From assembly GCA_001723645.1 (NCBI GenBank), contig MDLC01000036.1, positions 1 through 34,992 on the forward strand: a DNA stretch of 34,992 nt, written 5' to 3'. The notes beneath the pieces are model-generated. The model saw only the letters and a program-made list of their open reading frames with translations. It made no database searches and was not told the DNA's origin. The DNA is from Candidatus Endobugula sertula (GTDB taxonomy: Bacteria; Pseudomonadota; Gammaproteobacteria; Pseudomonadales; Cellvibrionaceae). Position numbers and translations under genes: made by a program. This document shows positions 18,821 to 29,378 of this stretch, in pieces; within the stretch, counting starts at the first letter, position 1; the number at the start of each line of letters is the position of its first letter.

Positions 18821-20245
18821 ATGACTATGACGACAAAAACGCTTTACGATAAGTTATGGGACGCCCATATTGTTAAACAGAGAGATGATGGTTCTACTTT
18901 AATTTATATTGACCGACATATCATTCATGAAGTGACCAGCCCCCAGGCTTTTGAAGGCTTACGATTGGCAGGGCGTCAGCCGTGGCGTATTGATAGTATT
19001 CTTGCGACACCGGATCACAATGTGCCTACTACGCCCAAAGACCGAGCATCTGGTGTGGAAGGCATTGAAGATATGGTTTCTAAAATCCAGGTAAAAACTC
19101 TGGATGAAAATTGTGATAGTTTTGGTATTACGGAATTTAAAATCAATGATCGGCGTCAGGGTATTGTTCATGTTATTGGGCCTGAATCAGGTGCTTGTTT
19201 ACCTGGTATGACCGTTGTTTGTGGTGATTCTCATACTGCAACCAATGGTGCATTGGGTGCATTGGCCCATGGTATTGGTACGAGTGAAGTCGAGCATGTA
19301 TTGGCAACTCAGTGCCTAGTGGCAAAGAAAATGAAAAATATGCTGATTAAAGTGGATGGTAAATTGGGGAAAGGTCTGACCCCAAAGGATGTGGTGCTAG
19401 CTATTATTGCTAAGATAGGTACTGCTGGTGGCACGGGTTATGCAATAGAGTTTGGTGGACAGGTATTGCGCAATATGTCGATGGAGGGGCGTATGACGGT
19501 GTGTAATATGGCTATTGAAGCAGGCGCTCGTGCTGGGATGGTTGCGGTTGACCAAACCACTATCGATTATGTAAAAGGCCGCGATTTTGCGCCAAAGGGT
19601 GAGCAATGGGATACTGCAGTCGCCAGTTGGCGACGGCTGGTGAGTGATGAAAATGCTGTATTTGATAAGGTCGTAGAAATTGATGGTAGTGTCATTAAAC
19701 CACAAGTCAGTTGGGGGACTTCCCCTGAAATGGTAGTGGATATTGATGGGGTTATCCCTGATCCTGTGCAAGAAAAGGATACGGTTAAAAAAGCGGGGAT
19801 AGAACGTGCTCTGGAGTATATGGGATTATCTGCGGGTCAAAAAATTACCGACATTCAACTGGATCGTGTTTTTATTGGTTCTTGTACTAATTCCCGTATC
19901 GAAGATATGCGTGCAGCGGCTTCTGTTGTTAAAGGTCGCCAAAAAGCTGCTAATGTTGAAGAGGCTATTGTTGTGCCTGGTTCTGGTGTAGTAAAAGCAC
20001 AGGCTGAGGCTGAAGGGTTGGATAGAATTTTTATTGAGGCCGGATTGGAGTGGCGGGAGCCAGGTTGTTCAATGTGTTTGGCGATGAATGCGGATAAATT
20101 AGGTGCAGGTGAACACTGTGCCTCTACATCCAATCGGAATTTTGAAGGCCGCCAAGGATATGGCGGGCGTACACACTTAGTGAGTCCGGAAATGGCTGCG
20201 GCAGCAGCGATAGCGGGACACTTTGTCGATGTGAGAGAGTTCTAA
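18821..20245 (+). CDS. leuC: 3-isopropylmalate dehydratase large subunit LeuC
   Basis: With LeuD it isomerises 2-isopropylmalate to 3-isopropylmalate in leucine synthesis, using a [4Fe-4S] cluster. The 474-aa protein has [48 protein letters not shown] and [13 protein letters not shown]. The three cluster cysteines are in [11 protein letters not shown] (C355) and GCSMCLAMN (about 60 residues later). Length is a little over the usual 466. An ATG at 18827 is a possible start; either gives a complete enzyme. The leuD start follows by 59 bp. Confidence 0.97.
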   Translation: MTMTTKTLYDKLWDAHIVKQRDDGSTLIYIDRHIIHEVTSPQAFEGLRLAGRQPWRIDSILATPDHNVPTTPKDRASGVEGIEDMVSKIQVKTLDENCDSFGITEFKINDRRQGIVHVIGPESGACLPGMTVVCGDSHTATNGALGALAHGIGTSEVEHVLATQCLVAKKMKNMLIKVDGKLGKGLTPKDVVLAIIAKIGTAGGTGYAIEFGGQVLRNMSMEGRMTVCNMAIEAGARAGMVAVDQTTIDYVKGRDFAPKGEQWDTAVASWRRLVSDENAVFDKVVEIDGSVIKPQVSWGTSPEMVVDIDGVIPDPVQEKDTVKKAGIERALEYMGLSAGQKITDIQLDRVFIGSCTNSRIEDMRAAASVVKGRQKAANVEEAIVVPGSGVVKAQAEAEGLDRIFIEAGLEWREPGCSMCLAMNADKLGAGEHCASTSNRNFEGRQGYGGRTHLVSPEMAAAAAIAGHFVDVREF

Positions 20246-20304
20246 GTAGCTCTGTGAGATAGCCAACACAAATTGTAAAATAACGAATATTTTAGAGAAC
20301 AGAC

Positions 20305-20955
20305 ATGAAATCATTTACCACCCACACGGGTATCGTCGCTCCTATGGATCGCGCTAATGTTGATACCGATATGATTATCCCCAAACAATTTTTAAAGTCC
20401 ATCAAGCGCAGTGGTTTTGGTAAAAATTGTTTTGACGAATTACGTTATTTGGATGAAGGACAGCCAGATCAATCTTGTGAAGGCCGTCCTTTGAATACTG
20501 AATTCCCATTAAATTTTCCACGTTACCAAGGTGCTTCTGTGTTGTTGACCAGGGAGAACTTTGGTTGTGGTTCCAGTCGTGAACATGCGCCATGGGCTTT
20601 AGGTGATTATGGCTTTCGAGCAATCATTGCTCCCAGCTATGCAGATATTTTTTATAATAATTCGTTTAAAAGTGGTTTGTTGCCTATTATTTTGGATGGG
20701 TCAACGGTTGATCAGATGTTTACTGAAATGTATGAGACTGAAGGCTACGAACTGACAATCAGTTTAAAAAACCAACAGGTGGTGACACCATCAGGTCAAA
20801 CATTTGCCTTTGAAACGGATGAATTTCGGCGTCATTGTTTATTGAATGGTCTTGATGATATTGGCCTGACATTACAGGATGCTGATGCTATTCATGCGTA
20901 TGAGGTGAAGTTAAAAGACCAGTCCCCCTGGCTGTTTGATGCGTTTAAAAGGTAG
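20305..20955 (+). CDS. leuD: 3-isopropylmalate dehydratase small subunit LeuD
   Basis: Small subunit that completes the LeuCD active site. The 216-aa protein has [30 protein letters not shown], the substrate-recognition loop [16 protein letters not shown] and the FKSGLLPI block. Normal length. It lies between leuC and leuB and is probably co-transcribed with both. Confidence 0.97.
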   Translation: MKSFTTHTGIVAPMDRANVDTDMIIPKQFLKSIKRSGFGKNCFDELRYLDEGQPDQSCEGRPLNTEFPLNFPRYQGASVLLTRENFGCGSSREHAPWALGDYGFRAIIAPSYADIFYNNSFKSGLLPIILDGSTVDQMFTEMYETEGYELTISLKNQQVVTPSGQTFAFETDEFRRHCLLNGLDDIGLTLQDADAIHAYEVKLKDQSPWLFDAFKR

Positions 20956-21081
20956 TCAGATTTTCGGTGTGTCTCTTGTTCCGAGGGGTAACGCGTAACG
21001 CGAAGCACTTACTATCTTCAAAATGTCTCGTCTTTAATTACGATCAAAAATTTTATCTTCTTATGTTAAGGATTATCACAC
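20956..21081. other. leuD-leuB spacer
   Basis: A 126-bp spacer with a tandem GTAACGC repeat near 20989-21002. The orphan gene that sits here in Pseudomonas (between leuD and leuB) is absent. No strong terminator. Confidence 0.4.
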
Positions 21082-22155
21082 ATGCAAAAAAAAATCTTAC
21101 TTCTTCCCGGAGACGGTATTGGTCCTGAGATTAGTGCTGAAGCCATTAAAGTGCTTGATTGTTTAAATAAAAAAATGAATTTGGATATTGGTTATGACTA
21201 TGGTTTGATAGGGGGCTGCTCTGTTGATGTTCATGGTGTACCGTTAACAGATGAGACTATTGCACAGGCTAAATCCAGTGATGGCATTTTGTTGGGTGCG
21301 GTCGGAGGTCCTAAATGGGATACACTAGATCGGGCTATTCGCCCAGAAAAAGGTTTATTAAAAATTCGTGCAGATCTCGATTTATTTTCTAATTTAAGAC
21401 CAGCTATTTTATACCCTCAATTGGCTGATGCATCATCATTGAAAAGGGAGCTGGTGGCTGATCTGGATATTTTAATTGTTAGAGAGTTAACCGGTGGTAT
21501 TTACTTTGGTGAGCCTAGGGGTGTTCGTACTTTGGAAAACGGTGAGCGCCAAGGTTATAACACCCTGGTTTACAGCGAAAGTGAAATTGAGCGCATTGGT
21601 CGCAATGCGTTTGAAATTGCACAGAAGCGTGATAAAAGATTATGTTCCGTTGAAAAAGCGAATGTCCTTGAGGTATCTGGTTTGTGGCGTGAGGTCATGG
21701 GAAGTATTGCTGATGATTATCCTGACGTTGAATTGTCCCATATATATGTAGACAATGCCGCAATGCAATTGGTCCGCGCACCTAAACAATTTGATGTTAT
21801 TGTAACAGGTAATTTATTTGGTGATATTTTGTCAGATTGTGCAGCGATGCTGACAGGTTCCATTGGTATGTTACCATCTGCATCATTAAATGCAGATGGT
21901 TTGGGGATGTATGAGCCTGTGCATGGTTCGGCTCCCGATATTGCCGGACAGGGGATAGCCAACCCATTAGCAACTATTTTATCTTTGGAAATGTTGTTAC
22001 GTTATTCTCTGGATATGAGCGATGCTGCTGATCTCATTGCAAAGGCGGTGGGCAGTGTACTGGATCAGGGATTGCGTACGGCAGATATTTATTCTAAAGG
22101 AATGATGAAAGTAAGAACTGATGAGATGGGGGATGCAGTGGTTAAGGCGTTATGA
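21082..22155 (+). CDS. leuB: 3-isopropylmalate dehydrogenase LeuB
   Basis: NAD-dependent oxidative decarboxylation of 3-isopropylmalate to the precursor of 2-oxoisocaproate, third step of leucine synthesis. The 357-aa protein has [38 protein letters not shown], the arginine motif [15 protein letters not shown], the DNAAMQLVR block and the metal/cofactor end [20 protein letters not shown] and [15 protein letters not shown]. Complete and of normal length. The ORF ends facing a minus-strand acyltransferase region, and its last six bases overlap an unexplained minus-strand open frame. Confidence 0.97.
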   Translation: MQKKILLLPGDGIGPEISAEAIKVLDCLNKKMNLDIGYDYGLIGGCSVDVHGVPLTDETIAQAKSSDGILLGAVGGPKWDTLDRAIRPEKGLLKIRADLDLFSNLRPAILYPQLADASSLKRELVADLDILIVRELTGGIYFGEPRGVRTLENGERQGYNTLVYSESEIERIGRNAFEIAQKRDKRLCSVEKANVLEVSGLWREVMGSIADDYPDVELSHIYVDNAAMQLVRAPKQFDVIVTGNLFGDILSDCAAMLTGSIGMLPSASLNADGLGMYEPVHGSAPDIAGQGIANPLATILSLEMLLRYSLDMSDAADLIAKAVGSVLDQGLRTADIYSKGMMKVRTDEMGDAVVKAL

Positions 22156-22380
22156 TAGCCCTTCAAGGTCTGTTATCTCTTTAAGCACATCAGGAGAGTC
22201 TTTTAATATCTGGTCACGTTTATGATCGAGAAGACGTTTGTCAGTATCACTTGATTTTTGATCAAGAAAAATAGAACAAGCGTGTAAGACAAATGGGTAT
22301 CTAGATGCTAGTATTCTAAACTTTTTGAGACTTAGTTTGTGGTTTATATAATATGAAACGCCAACACAGAGTCCTGGGTG
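22150..22380 (-). other. Open minus-strand frame continuing past the acyltransferase stop
   Basis: Immediately after the acyltransferase TAA (22381-22383) the same frame stays open for 76 codons, ending at 22150-22152 inside the end of leuB. The reading is protein-like, with RYPFVLHACSIFLDQ, DKRLLDHKRDQILKD and DVLKEITDLEG. There is no ATG, GTG or TTG in the frame, so on its own it would not be a gene. It could be the tail of a decayed gene, a stop-codon readthrough extension, or chance. Confidence 0.25.
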
Positions 22381-23283
22381 TTAAGCGTCAAGCTTGTTAG
22401 TCTTATAAATATCCCTAACTCCCTCAGGAGGATGTGCAAAACGTCTATACACCCATTGATATTGCTCTGGCGCTAATAAAATACTTTTCTCAATGGCTTT
22501 GTTTAGAGCTGTTGCTGAGGTTATTGCATTGTTGGTATGTATTCCCTCTACCTCGTAGAAAGTAATCTCAAATCCTTGTCCTTTAGGTTTGCGGAGCACG
22601 GAGGCTAGTAATAGTTCAGACTGATTACTTTTGACTAATGCATGGGTTAATTTTCCTGTTAGTGCTGGATAGTTAAAAAATGGCGCGTAAACCGCCGCTT
22701 TCTGTGAGGGTAGGTGGTCTGGGAGTATGGCGACAATATGATTTTTTTTGAGTGCCTTTAAAGCTTTGCGAATTCCACTAGGCTCTGTAGCAAATAGAGA
22801 ACTGCCGACACGACTGCGACCATTAAAAATTACTTTTTCAAAAAGAGGTGATGTAACAGGCTTGTACATAGCACCAAAAGGGTAATGTTGGGGAATATAA
22901 AAATTAAGTAACTCCCAATTTCCTAGGTGAGGTAAGATAATAACCACTCCTCGACCCTGTTCATAGCAATGTGCTAACAACTCAGGGTTAGTGACAGAGA
23001 CTTTTTGAGCGAGATATTGTGGGTTTCTAAACCAGACATAAGAGGATTCCATAAACCATTTGCCGGTTTCTTTAGCCGTTAATTTCAGTAGCTCTTCCCG
23101 TTCTTTATGTGTTTTTTCAGGAAAGCACAAACGAATATTACAACGTGCAATATGCGCACGTTTCTTATTGTAAGAAATCAGAATCAAACCAAGGTAGCTT
23201 CCTATTGCCTGAGACCAGCGTAAGGGTAAAAATCCAAAGGGTGCCAGTAGACAGCACATAAGAAAAAAAACAAGATTTTGCAT
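22381..23283 (-). CDS. Lipid A biosynthesis-type lysophospholipid acyltransferase (LpxL/HtrB family)
   Basis: An inner-membrane enzyme that transfers a fatty acyl chain; LpxL/LpxM members add secondary acyl chains to lipid A. The 300-aa protein starts with a hydrophobic segment (residues 3-22), and has the catalytic HLGNWE (H119, E124) and the later LPDHLPSQKAAVYAPFF and YQWVYRRF motifs of the family. The exact acyl acceptor cannot be read from sequence, so the family is given rather than a specific gene. It is alone on the minus strand between leuB and asd, where Pseudomonas-type order has none, so it was probably inserted or moved there. Confidence 0.88.
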   Translation of the reverse strand: MQNLVFFLMCCLLAPFGFLPLRWSQAIGSYLGLILISYNKKRAHIARCNIRLCFPEKTHKEREELLKLTAKETGKWFMESSYVWFRNPQYLAQKVSVTNPELLAHCYEQGRGVVIILPHLGNWELLNFYIPQHYPFGAMYKPVTSPLFEKVIFNGRSRVGSSLFATEPSGIRKALKALKKNHIVAILPDHLPSQKAAVYAPFFNYPALTGKLTHALVKSNQSELLLASVLRKPKGQGFEITFYEVEGIHTNNAITSATALNKAIEKSILLAPEQYQWVYRRFAHPPEGVRDIYKTNKLDA

Positions 23284-23497
23284 AGTGTGGTATAGATGTG
23301 TATTAATAAAAGGCCGTTCGCAGAGGGGGAAGAACTTATGTTAGCGTGGAATTCTAACATAAGAGCAGCATTTATTCGCCCAATGCCTTGCTTTTTCAAG
23401 AGTCCTAGTTTGTTCCTGATAGATTCTGCGGTAAACTACGTGGTGCTGGTGACTTTGTGTCATCGTTGAATCATGGGGGTGGGCCCGTATATATTTT

Positions 23498-23505
23498 AGG
23501 AGAGG
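23498..23505 (+). promoter_or_regulatory. Ribosome binding site that fixes the asd start
   Basis: AGGAGAGG lies eight bases before the ATG at 23514. The frame is open upstream to a GTG at 23457, but the conserved protein begins [13 protein letters not shown] at 23514. Confidence 0.75.
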
Positions 23506-23513
23506 TTGTTCTA

Positions 23514-24647
23514 ATGAAAGTAGGTTTTGTTGGTTGGCGAGGTATGGTCGGTTCCGTATTAATGGGGCGTATGATAGAAGAAAATGATTTTTCTAATATA
23601 GAGCCTGTATTTTTTACTACCTCTAGTGTCGGTGGTGAAGGGCCTACGATTGGAAAAAACAGTAAGCCTTTAAAGGATGCCAAAGACATTACCGAACTCG
23701 CTAAAATGGATGCTATTGTTTCTTGTCAGGGCGGTGATTATACCAAAGAGGTATTTTCACCTTTACGCGAATCTGGTTGGAATGGTTATTGGATAGATGC
23801 GGCTTCTACTTTACGTATGGAAGATACGGCTGTTATTGTTTTAGATCCGGTTAATGCACATGTGATCGAACGTGCCCTGGATAATGGCGTTAAAGATTTT
23901 ATTGGTGGTAACTGTACCGTGAGTCTGATGTTGATGGCGATTGGCGGATTAATTAATGCTGGCCATGTTGAGTGGATTTCTGCGATGACATATCAAGCAG
24001 CCAGTGGTGGCGGAGCTCGTCATATGCGTGAGTTGATTTCGCAGATGGGGGAGTTACGCGATACAGTTGCTGATGAACTGGTTGACCCTACGTCAGCAAT
24101 CCTGGATATTGATAAAAAAATTGCTGAAAAAATGCGCGATGGTAGCTTGCTTCAGGATAACTTTGGTGTGCCTCTAGCAGGTAGTGTTCTTCCCTATATT
24201 GATAGTGAATTGGATAGTGGGCAGAGTCGAGAAGAATGGAAGGGCGATGCTGAGACTAATAAGATTATAGGTACTTCTTGTCAGTCAAATACGACAGGAT
24301 TAATCCCACATATCCCAGTTGATGGTGTGTGTGTTCGTGTTGGTGCTATGCGCTGTCATAGTCAAGCACTGACTATTAAATTAAAACAATATCTACCTAT
24401 AGAAGAAATTGAGTCTTTAATCAACAATGCGAATGACTGGGTTACAGTGGTTCCTAACCACAAGGAAGCTTCTTTATCTGATTTGACGCCAACAGCAGTG
24501 ACAGGAACGTTGACTATTCCCGTAGGTCGTTTACGTAAAATGCATATGGGACCGCAATATTTGAGTGCATTTACCGTAGGGGACCAGTTGCTATGGGGAG
24601 CTGCTGAGCCGTTGCGTCGGATGCTACAAATCTTACTAAAGCACTAA
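23514..24647 (+). CDS. asd: Aspartate-semialdehyde dehydrogenase Asd
   Basis: NADPH-dependent reduction of aspartyl phosphate to aspartate semialdehyde, the branch point to lysine, diaminopimelate (cell wall), threonine and methionine. The 377-aa protein shows the nucleotide-binding [16 protein letters not shown], the catalytic cysteine in [10 protein letters not shown] (C134), [15 protein letters not shown], and the substrate-binding [16 protein letters not shown] near the end. This is the long, gamma-proteobacterial type of Asd. It is followed after 46 bp by a catalytically changed paralogue. Confidence 0.96.
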   Translation: MKVGFVGWRGMVGSVLMGRMIEENDFSNIEPVFFTTSSVGGEGPTIGKNSKPLKDAKDITELAKMDAIVSCQGGDYTKEVFSPLRESGWNGYWIDAASTLRMEDTAVIVLDPVNAHVIERALDNGVKDFIGGNCTVSLMLMAIGGLINAGHVEWISAMTYQAASGGGARHMRELISQMGELRDTVADELVDPTSAILDIDKKIAEKMRDGSLLQDNFGVPLAGSVLPYIDSELDSGQSREEWKGDAETNKIIGTSCQSNTTGLIPHIPVDGVCVRVGAMRCHSQALTIKLKQYLPIEEIESLINNANDWVTVVPNHKEASLSDLTPTAVTGTLTIPVGRLRKMHMGPQYLSAFTVGDQLLWGAAEPLRRMLQILLKH

Positions 24648-24693
24648 TAGATACTAGACTACAGAATAACGCATGCTTTTATAAGGAGTCTTT

Positions 24694-25707
24694 GTGGATA
24701 CAGTCAATCTTGCAATTATTGGTGCAACAGGTGCTGTCGGTGAAGCGATTGTTGAATTATTAGACCAAAGTACTTTTCCTGTTCAAGAACTTTATCTACT
24801 GGCAAGTGAACGTACGGCGGGAACGAGCTTAATGTTTCGTAATAAGCCGGTGATGGTTGGTATTTTAGAGGACTTTGATTTTTCACAGGTGCATCTAGCT
24901 ATTTTTGTGGCTACAGATGAAGTATCGTCCCTCTATGTTCCAAAAGCGGAAGTTGCTGGATGTCTGGTGATTGATAATAGCCAGACTTTTGCTGATAGTG
25001 CGCCACTGGTTATTCCAGGGGTTAACAATGACCAACTGACCAGTGGCAATCGTCCCTCTGTTGTTGTTAATCCTGACAGTTCGGTGATTTTTCTATGGAC
25101 TGTATTGAAGCCAATTTATGATCAATGTGGTATTTATCGTGTCAATGTAACGGTTTGTGATTCAGTTTCCCATCATGGTAAAAAAGCCTTACATGAATTG
25201 GCAGCTCAGACGGCAAGCTTGCTGAATGGACAAGGCGCTGCCCCTAAAGTTTATAATCAACAAATCGCTTTTAATGTATTGTCAAACGTCGGAGGAGTGG
25301 ATGAAAATGGTCATTCCGCCCGTGAATTGCGTATTGTTAAGCAATCGGAAAAAATTATCGTTGATCCACAGTTACAGCTTAATGTGACTTGTATACAAGT
25401 GCCGGTTTTCTATGCAGATAGTATGGTGGTGACAATAGAAACAAGTGATCCTATTGATGCTAATGAGGTACGGAAACTATTAGAAAAGTGCAATGAAATC
25501 ATTGTGTTAGATAATCAGGAGAAAGAGGGGTTTGCAACGCCAGTTACTGCAGCTGCGGGGAAAAGTGAAATTTTTGTTAGTCGTATCCGTAATGATATGG
25601 GGCATAGCCGAGGCATCAACTTATGGTTGGTCGCAGACAATGTACGTAAAGGTGCAGCACGAAATACAATTATGATTGCCGAAGAGTTGAAAAAAAGCTT
25701 TTTATAA
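24694..25707 (+). CDS. usg: Usg-like Asd paralogue (USG-1 protein homologue)
   Basis: A 337-aa protein of the aspartate-semialdehyde dehydrogenase fold, starting at a GTG with an AAGGAG ribosome site nine bases upstream. It has the Rossmann motif LAIIGATGAVGEAIVELL and a C-terminal substrate-type region, but where true enzymes have the catalytic cysteine (NPNC) it has NPDSS (Ser129), so it is unlikely to work as Asd. Such paralogues follow asd and precede fimV in Pseudomonas-type genomes, as here. Their role is not established. Confident in the family, not in the function. Confidence 0.9.
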   Translation: MDTVNLAIIGATGAVGEAIVELLDQSTFPVQELYLLASERTAGTSLMFRNKPVMVGILEDFDFSQVHLAIFVATDEVSSLYVPKAEVAGCLVIDNSQTFADSAPLVIPGVNNDQLTSGNRPSVVVNPDSSVIFLWTVLKPIYDQCGIYRVNVTVCDSVSHHGKKALHELAAQTASLLNGQGAAPKVYNQQIAFNVLSNVGGVDENGHSARELRIVKQSEKIIVDPQLQLNVTCIQVPVFYADSMVVTIETSDPIDANEVRKLLEKCNEIIVLDNQEKEGFATPVTAAAGKSEIFVSRIRNDMGHSRGINLWLVADNVRKGAARNTIMIAEELKKSFL

Positions 25708-25897
25708 TGAATACTTAGCTCATATAGTGAAGGTTTATTCGAGATTTTTGGGCGTTCTTTATACAGTATGAGAGAAAATACCCAACATGAAGTGGTACTA
25801 ACATCATATAAATGTATTTTTTAAGAGCCGTTGTAATAATATAAATAATCAGATTGTCTAAATTAATGCTAAATGACTCAATGATAAGGGTAAACCC

Positions 25898-28800
25898 ATG
25901 CATCTTCGTCAATTAATCAGACTCATCATTGGGATTTTGGGCTTGTTGAATACAGGCTTTGCTTGGTCTTTGGGGCTTGGTGAAGTGATGGTTAAGTCTG
26001 CCTATAATGAGCCCTTGAATGCAGAAATCCGTCTATTAGAACCTCAGGGATTAACCGAGTCAGAAATTTTAGTGGCATTGGCGTCTAGTGAAGACTTTGC
26101 GCGTATAGGTGTTGAGCGTGAGTTTTTTCTCACTAAATTATCGTTCACGGTTTCTCTTGATAATCCGAATAATCCTCATATTAAGGTGACCTCTAAGGAG
26201 CCTGTTCGAGAGCCTTACCTTAATTTTCTTGTTAATACACAATGGCCTAGCGGTCGTTTATTACGTGAATATACTATTCTGTTAGATTTACCTGTGTTTG
26301 CGGATGAGACATCTACGCCTTCTATTACTCCAGTGGAGTCTGTTCCTCCGACTATTGTTGAGCCACCATCTGTGCAGGAGCCTCAACTTGTTCAAACTCC
26401 ACCACCTGTGTCTGTTGCTCAGACCGAATCGAAATCAAAGGTAAAAAGCCCTGAACCAGAGACATCTCATCCAATAGAAAAACCATCTCGGAGAGAGCCC
26501 CAATTTTCTTCTGCAACAGACGCGGCTAATTCTCTTATACGTCAACTTTCACGTGAAGCCGCAGAACGTAAATCATCTTTTCCCATTCAGTTGCCATCAG
26601 AGCCTGAAGAGGTAAAAACGTCTTCCCCAACTAAAGAAGTCATCCGCTCTATTACTCCTGAGGAAGCTCCAGTTTCCCTAACTGGGCAGTCGCGTAAACA
26701 ACTGGATATTGATGAGTCTGCCTCTATTGTTGATGAGCCTGATACCTCAGTACCTGCAGAGCCTGAAACTAAAGTAGTACAAGAGGAACACCATGTTCAA
26801 GCTGGGGATACCTTGTGGCGTATTGCGTCACAGCTACGACCGAATAGTTCGGTCAGTGTTCAACAAACGATGTTGGCATTGCAGGCAGTCAATCCTGATG
26901 CTTTTATTAACGATAATATTAACCTATTACGTAAAGGAAAGACTTTAAGAGCTCCCACTTTATCTGAAATACAAAATACCAGTTTCAGACAGGCTGTTAC
27001 TGCTGTTCAGCGGCAAAATCAAGCTTGGAGAGAAACTCAGCAAAAGGCGACACTATCGGTAGTGCCTGCTACTCCTGTGGCAAAACCTGCTTCTGTCCAA
27101 AAGCAAGGCCGCTTAACGTTATTATCAGCTAACAACTCGGAGCGTCATGAGGTTAAAGGCAATGGTATCAGTGGCAGTGGTGAATCATTGCAAAATGAAC
27201 TCGCTATAGTTAAGGAAGAACTTGATAAAGCGAGTCGCGAAAATAGCAATTTAAAAATGCGTATTAGTGAGTTAGAGAATCAGATCGACACTCTCGAAGG
27301 ATTGATGCAATTAACGAATGATCAGTTGAAGGCATTAGAATTGGCAACGGGTCAGACTTCGGAAGAACAACCGTTTACTGAAGAGAAACCGATTCAGGTG
27401 TCTGTTAATCAGGAAGCGGCGGATAAACTTGCGCCTGAGAAAAGCGAGCCATTTTTACAAGTAATAACGCGTATGATTACGGATCATTTGATGATAATTG
27501 TGGGTGTTTTGGGGGCTGTATTATTGACTGCTCTTATTATCATGCGAATTAGACAAGGTAAGGATGGAGGGGATGTTGACGACAATGGTGATTTGGAGTT
27601 GGATGATCTAGCACTAGATGATGGCTTAGCCGCTGTTAGCCTGGATGGGAATGATAATTTGGATGTATTGGATGATCAACTCCAGAAACTGGATGAAGCC
27701 CTTGATAAGGGTGAAGCGGGTGACGTTGTTACGGAAGCTGAGATTTATCTAGGGTTGGAACAGCTTGAGAAAGCAGAAGGTTTGTTGCAACAGGAAATCC
27801 AACAAAACCCGGATAATGCGGAAGCCAGAGTCGTTTTGTTAAAGATATATGCCAAAACTCAAAATGCTGAAGCGTTTGATGACCAATATGCTCAATTACT
27901 CCCTTTAGGTGATATTGCCTCGAACAATCAAGCTAAAATTCTTCGTGAGAGTATCAGCAATATTGGTGATTTTGATGTCGATAGCTATTCGCTGGATGAT
28001 CCGGATTTTAGTCAGGCAGATAGCCTTGTAGATGAAGCAAATGACCTTGATAAATTAGGTGTTGTCGATAATGACGATTCTTCCCTGGATAATGATGAAT
28101 CGTTTGAAGAGGTCGGTGAAATAGAATTAGATGATGGTGGTTTAGGCGAAATCGATAGCCTGTCTGTTGATGAGGCTACCGAACCTCAAAGGCAAGGGGA
28201 AGAGAATTTAGCTGATGAAGATGAAGAGCCAAAAGTGTCCGTTATTAGTGATGGTGAAGATGATAGTCTGGAATTGAATAACGACTTACTTATTGCCGGA
28301 GATACTGAGAGTGTTGATTTTGAAAGAAATGACTCTTTGGATAAACAAGATAATTTTTCACTCAGTGAAAAGGTTGGAGAAAAAGACCGTGAAGAAGAAT
28401 TCGAAAGGGAGTTGAGTGGAGATATATCGAGTCTGGCCAATGATACTGCAGAAGAATTGCTCGATAATGCAGAGCAGGCCAGTGTTGAATTTGAAATCGA
28501 TGAAAATTTACTCAATGACTTGCCATCTGATTCTGATAGAGAGTCCGCATTACCGGATGAGGAGTTTCAAACAGATGATATGGATGATGAGCTAGACTTG
28601 GGTGAGGATTTTCTATCGAGCCTCTCAGGTGATATTGAAGACGATAACGTTTCTGCTTTGGATAATGACGATGAAAATGAGATCGATTTATCGCTTAATG
28701 AGTTAGATATTGAGAGTGCTCTTGATCTTGAGCTGTTGGATGTGGATTCTGATGGTGATGACTCTCCTGCTATGTTGAGTGAAGGAATAGTTGATGAGGG

Positions 28801-29311
28801 TGGTATTGGGCAAGATCATGATGGTATCAGTATTGATGGTGATTTATCTGGAAATCCAGTTGAAGATGAGGTTGAGTTGGCATCAGACATCGACGATATC
28901 AATGCCACCTCCAAAAATGATGTGTTGGTAGCTGATACTGGTATTGAAGTAGAAACAGAGACTAACGATAATTTTGATTTAGATCTTCCGCCAGAAGATC
29001 TTGATATAGACTCTCTGGATAAAGAAATCGATGCGATGACAGCCGTATTAGAAGAGGATTCCAGTCAGTCAGAAGCTGCTGTTAAGCTAGGGCCTGAAGT
29101 GGTTAAGCCTGAAGTTTCTGATGATGATTTAACAGAAGAAGAGCTAGAATTTTTAAACGATGTTGATGAGGTTGAAACTAAACTCGATTTGGCTCGTGCT
29201 TATATCGATATGGGTGATACTGAAGGTGCTCAGGATATTTTAGGTGAGGTATTGGAAGAAGGAAATCAAGACCAGCAACAGGATGCGCAAAAATTGCTGA
29301 ACTCATTATAA
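25898..29311 (+). CDS. fimV: FimV, LysM-containing cell-pole organiser for type IV pili
   Basis: A large (1,137 aa) inner-membrane protein that helps position the type IV pilus machinery and polar complexes and binds peptidoglycan. It has a signal segment (about 5-24), the FimV N-terminal domain (LGLGEVMVKSAYNEPLNAEI), a proline-rich linker, a LysM domain (about 296-352: HHVQAGDTLWRIASQL), a short coiled coil (about 430-475), one membrane helix (HLMIIVGVLGAVLLTALIIM, about 528-547), a TPR-like region, a very long acidic stretch, and the conserved C-terminal FimV motif (ETKLDLARAYIDMGDTEGA). All parts of the family are present. The gene that usually follows in Pseudomonas (truA) is not here. 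Confidence 0.95.
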   Translation: MHLRQLIRLIIGILGLLNTGFAWSLGLGEVMVKSAYNEPLNAEIRLLEPQGLTESEILVALASSEDFARIGVEREFFLTKLSFTVSLDNPNNPHIKVTSKEPVREPYLNFLVNTQWPSGRLLREYTILLDLPVFADETSTPSITPVESVPPTIVEPPSVQEPQLVQTPPPVSVAQTESKSKVKSPEPETSHPIEKPSRREPQFSSATDAANSLIRQLSREAAERKSSFPIQLPSEPEEVKTSSPTKEVIRSITPEEAPVSLTGQSRKQLDIDESASIVDEPDTSVPAEPETKVVQEEHHVQAGDTLWRIASQLRPNSSVSVQQTMLALQAVNPDAFINDNINLLRKGKTLRAPTLSEIQNTSFRQAVTAVQRQNQAWRETQQKATLSVVPATPVAKPASVQKQGRLTLLSANNSERHEVKGNGISGSGESLQNELAIVKEELDKASRENSNLKMRISELENQIDTLEGLMQLTNDQLKALELATGQTSEEQPFTEEKPIQVSVNQEAADKLAPEKSEPFLQVITRMITDHLMIIVGVLGAVLLTALIIMRIRQGKDGGDVDDNGDLELDDLALDDGLAAVSLDGNDNLDVLDDQLQKLDEALDKGEAGDVVTEAEIYLGLEQLEKAEGLLQQEIQQNPDNAEARVVLLKIYAKTQNAEAFDDQYAQLLPLGDIASNNQAKILRESISNIGDFDVDSYSLDDPDFSQADSLVDEANDLDKLGVVDNDDSSLDNDESFEEVGEIELDDGGLGEIDSLSVDEATEPQRQGEENLADEDEEPKVSVISDGEDDSLELNNDLLIAGDTESVDFERNDSLDKQDNFSLSEKVGEKDREEEFERELSGDISSLANDTAEELLDNAEQASVEFEIDENLLNDLPSDSDRESALPDEEFQTDDMDDELDLGEDFLSSLSGDIEDDNVSALDNDDENEIDLSLNELDIESALDLELLDVDSDGDDSPAMLSEGIVDEGGIGQDHDGISIDGDLSGNPVEDEVELASDIDDINATSKNDVLVADTGIEVETETNDNFDLDLPPEDLDIDSLDKEIDAMTAVLEEDSSQSEAAVKLGPEVVKPEVSDDDLTEEELEFLNDVDEVETKLDLARAYIDMGDTEGAQDILGEVLEEGNQDQQQDAQKLLNSL

Positions 29312-29378
29312 ATACAGGCTTATATTATAATCGTTAGCTATTGGTATAACGGGGGGTAGGGTATATATTTTGGGAGTG
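29312..29378. other. Spacer after fimV
   Basis: AT-rich with a G-run; no terminator or gene recognised before the transposase fragment. Confidence 0.3.

Noticed and set aside
20985-21005. Tandem GTAACGC between leuD and leuB as a possible regulatory repeat
   Set aside because: Only two short copies; no evidence of function beyond chance.
25715-25912. 65-aa minus-strand frame upstream of fimV
   Set aside because: AT-rich chance frame overlapping the fimV start, with no ribosome site.
28186-28515. 109-aa serine-rich minus-strand frame inside fimV
   Set aside because: It is the mirror of the Asp/Glu-rich FimV segment; such codons give Ser-rich antisense frames.
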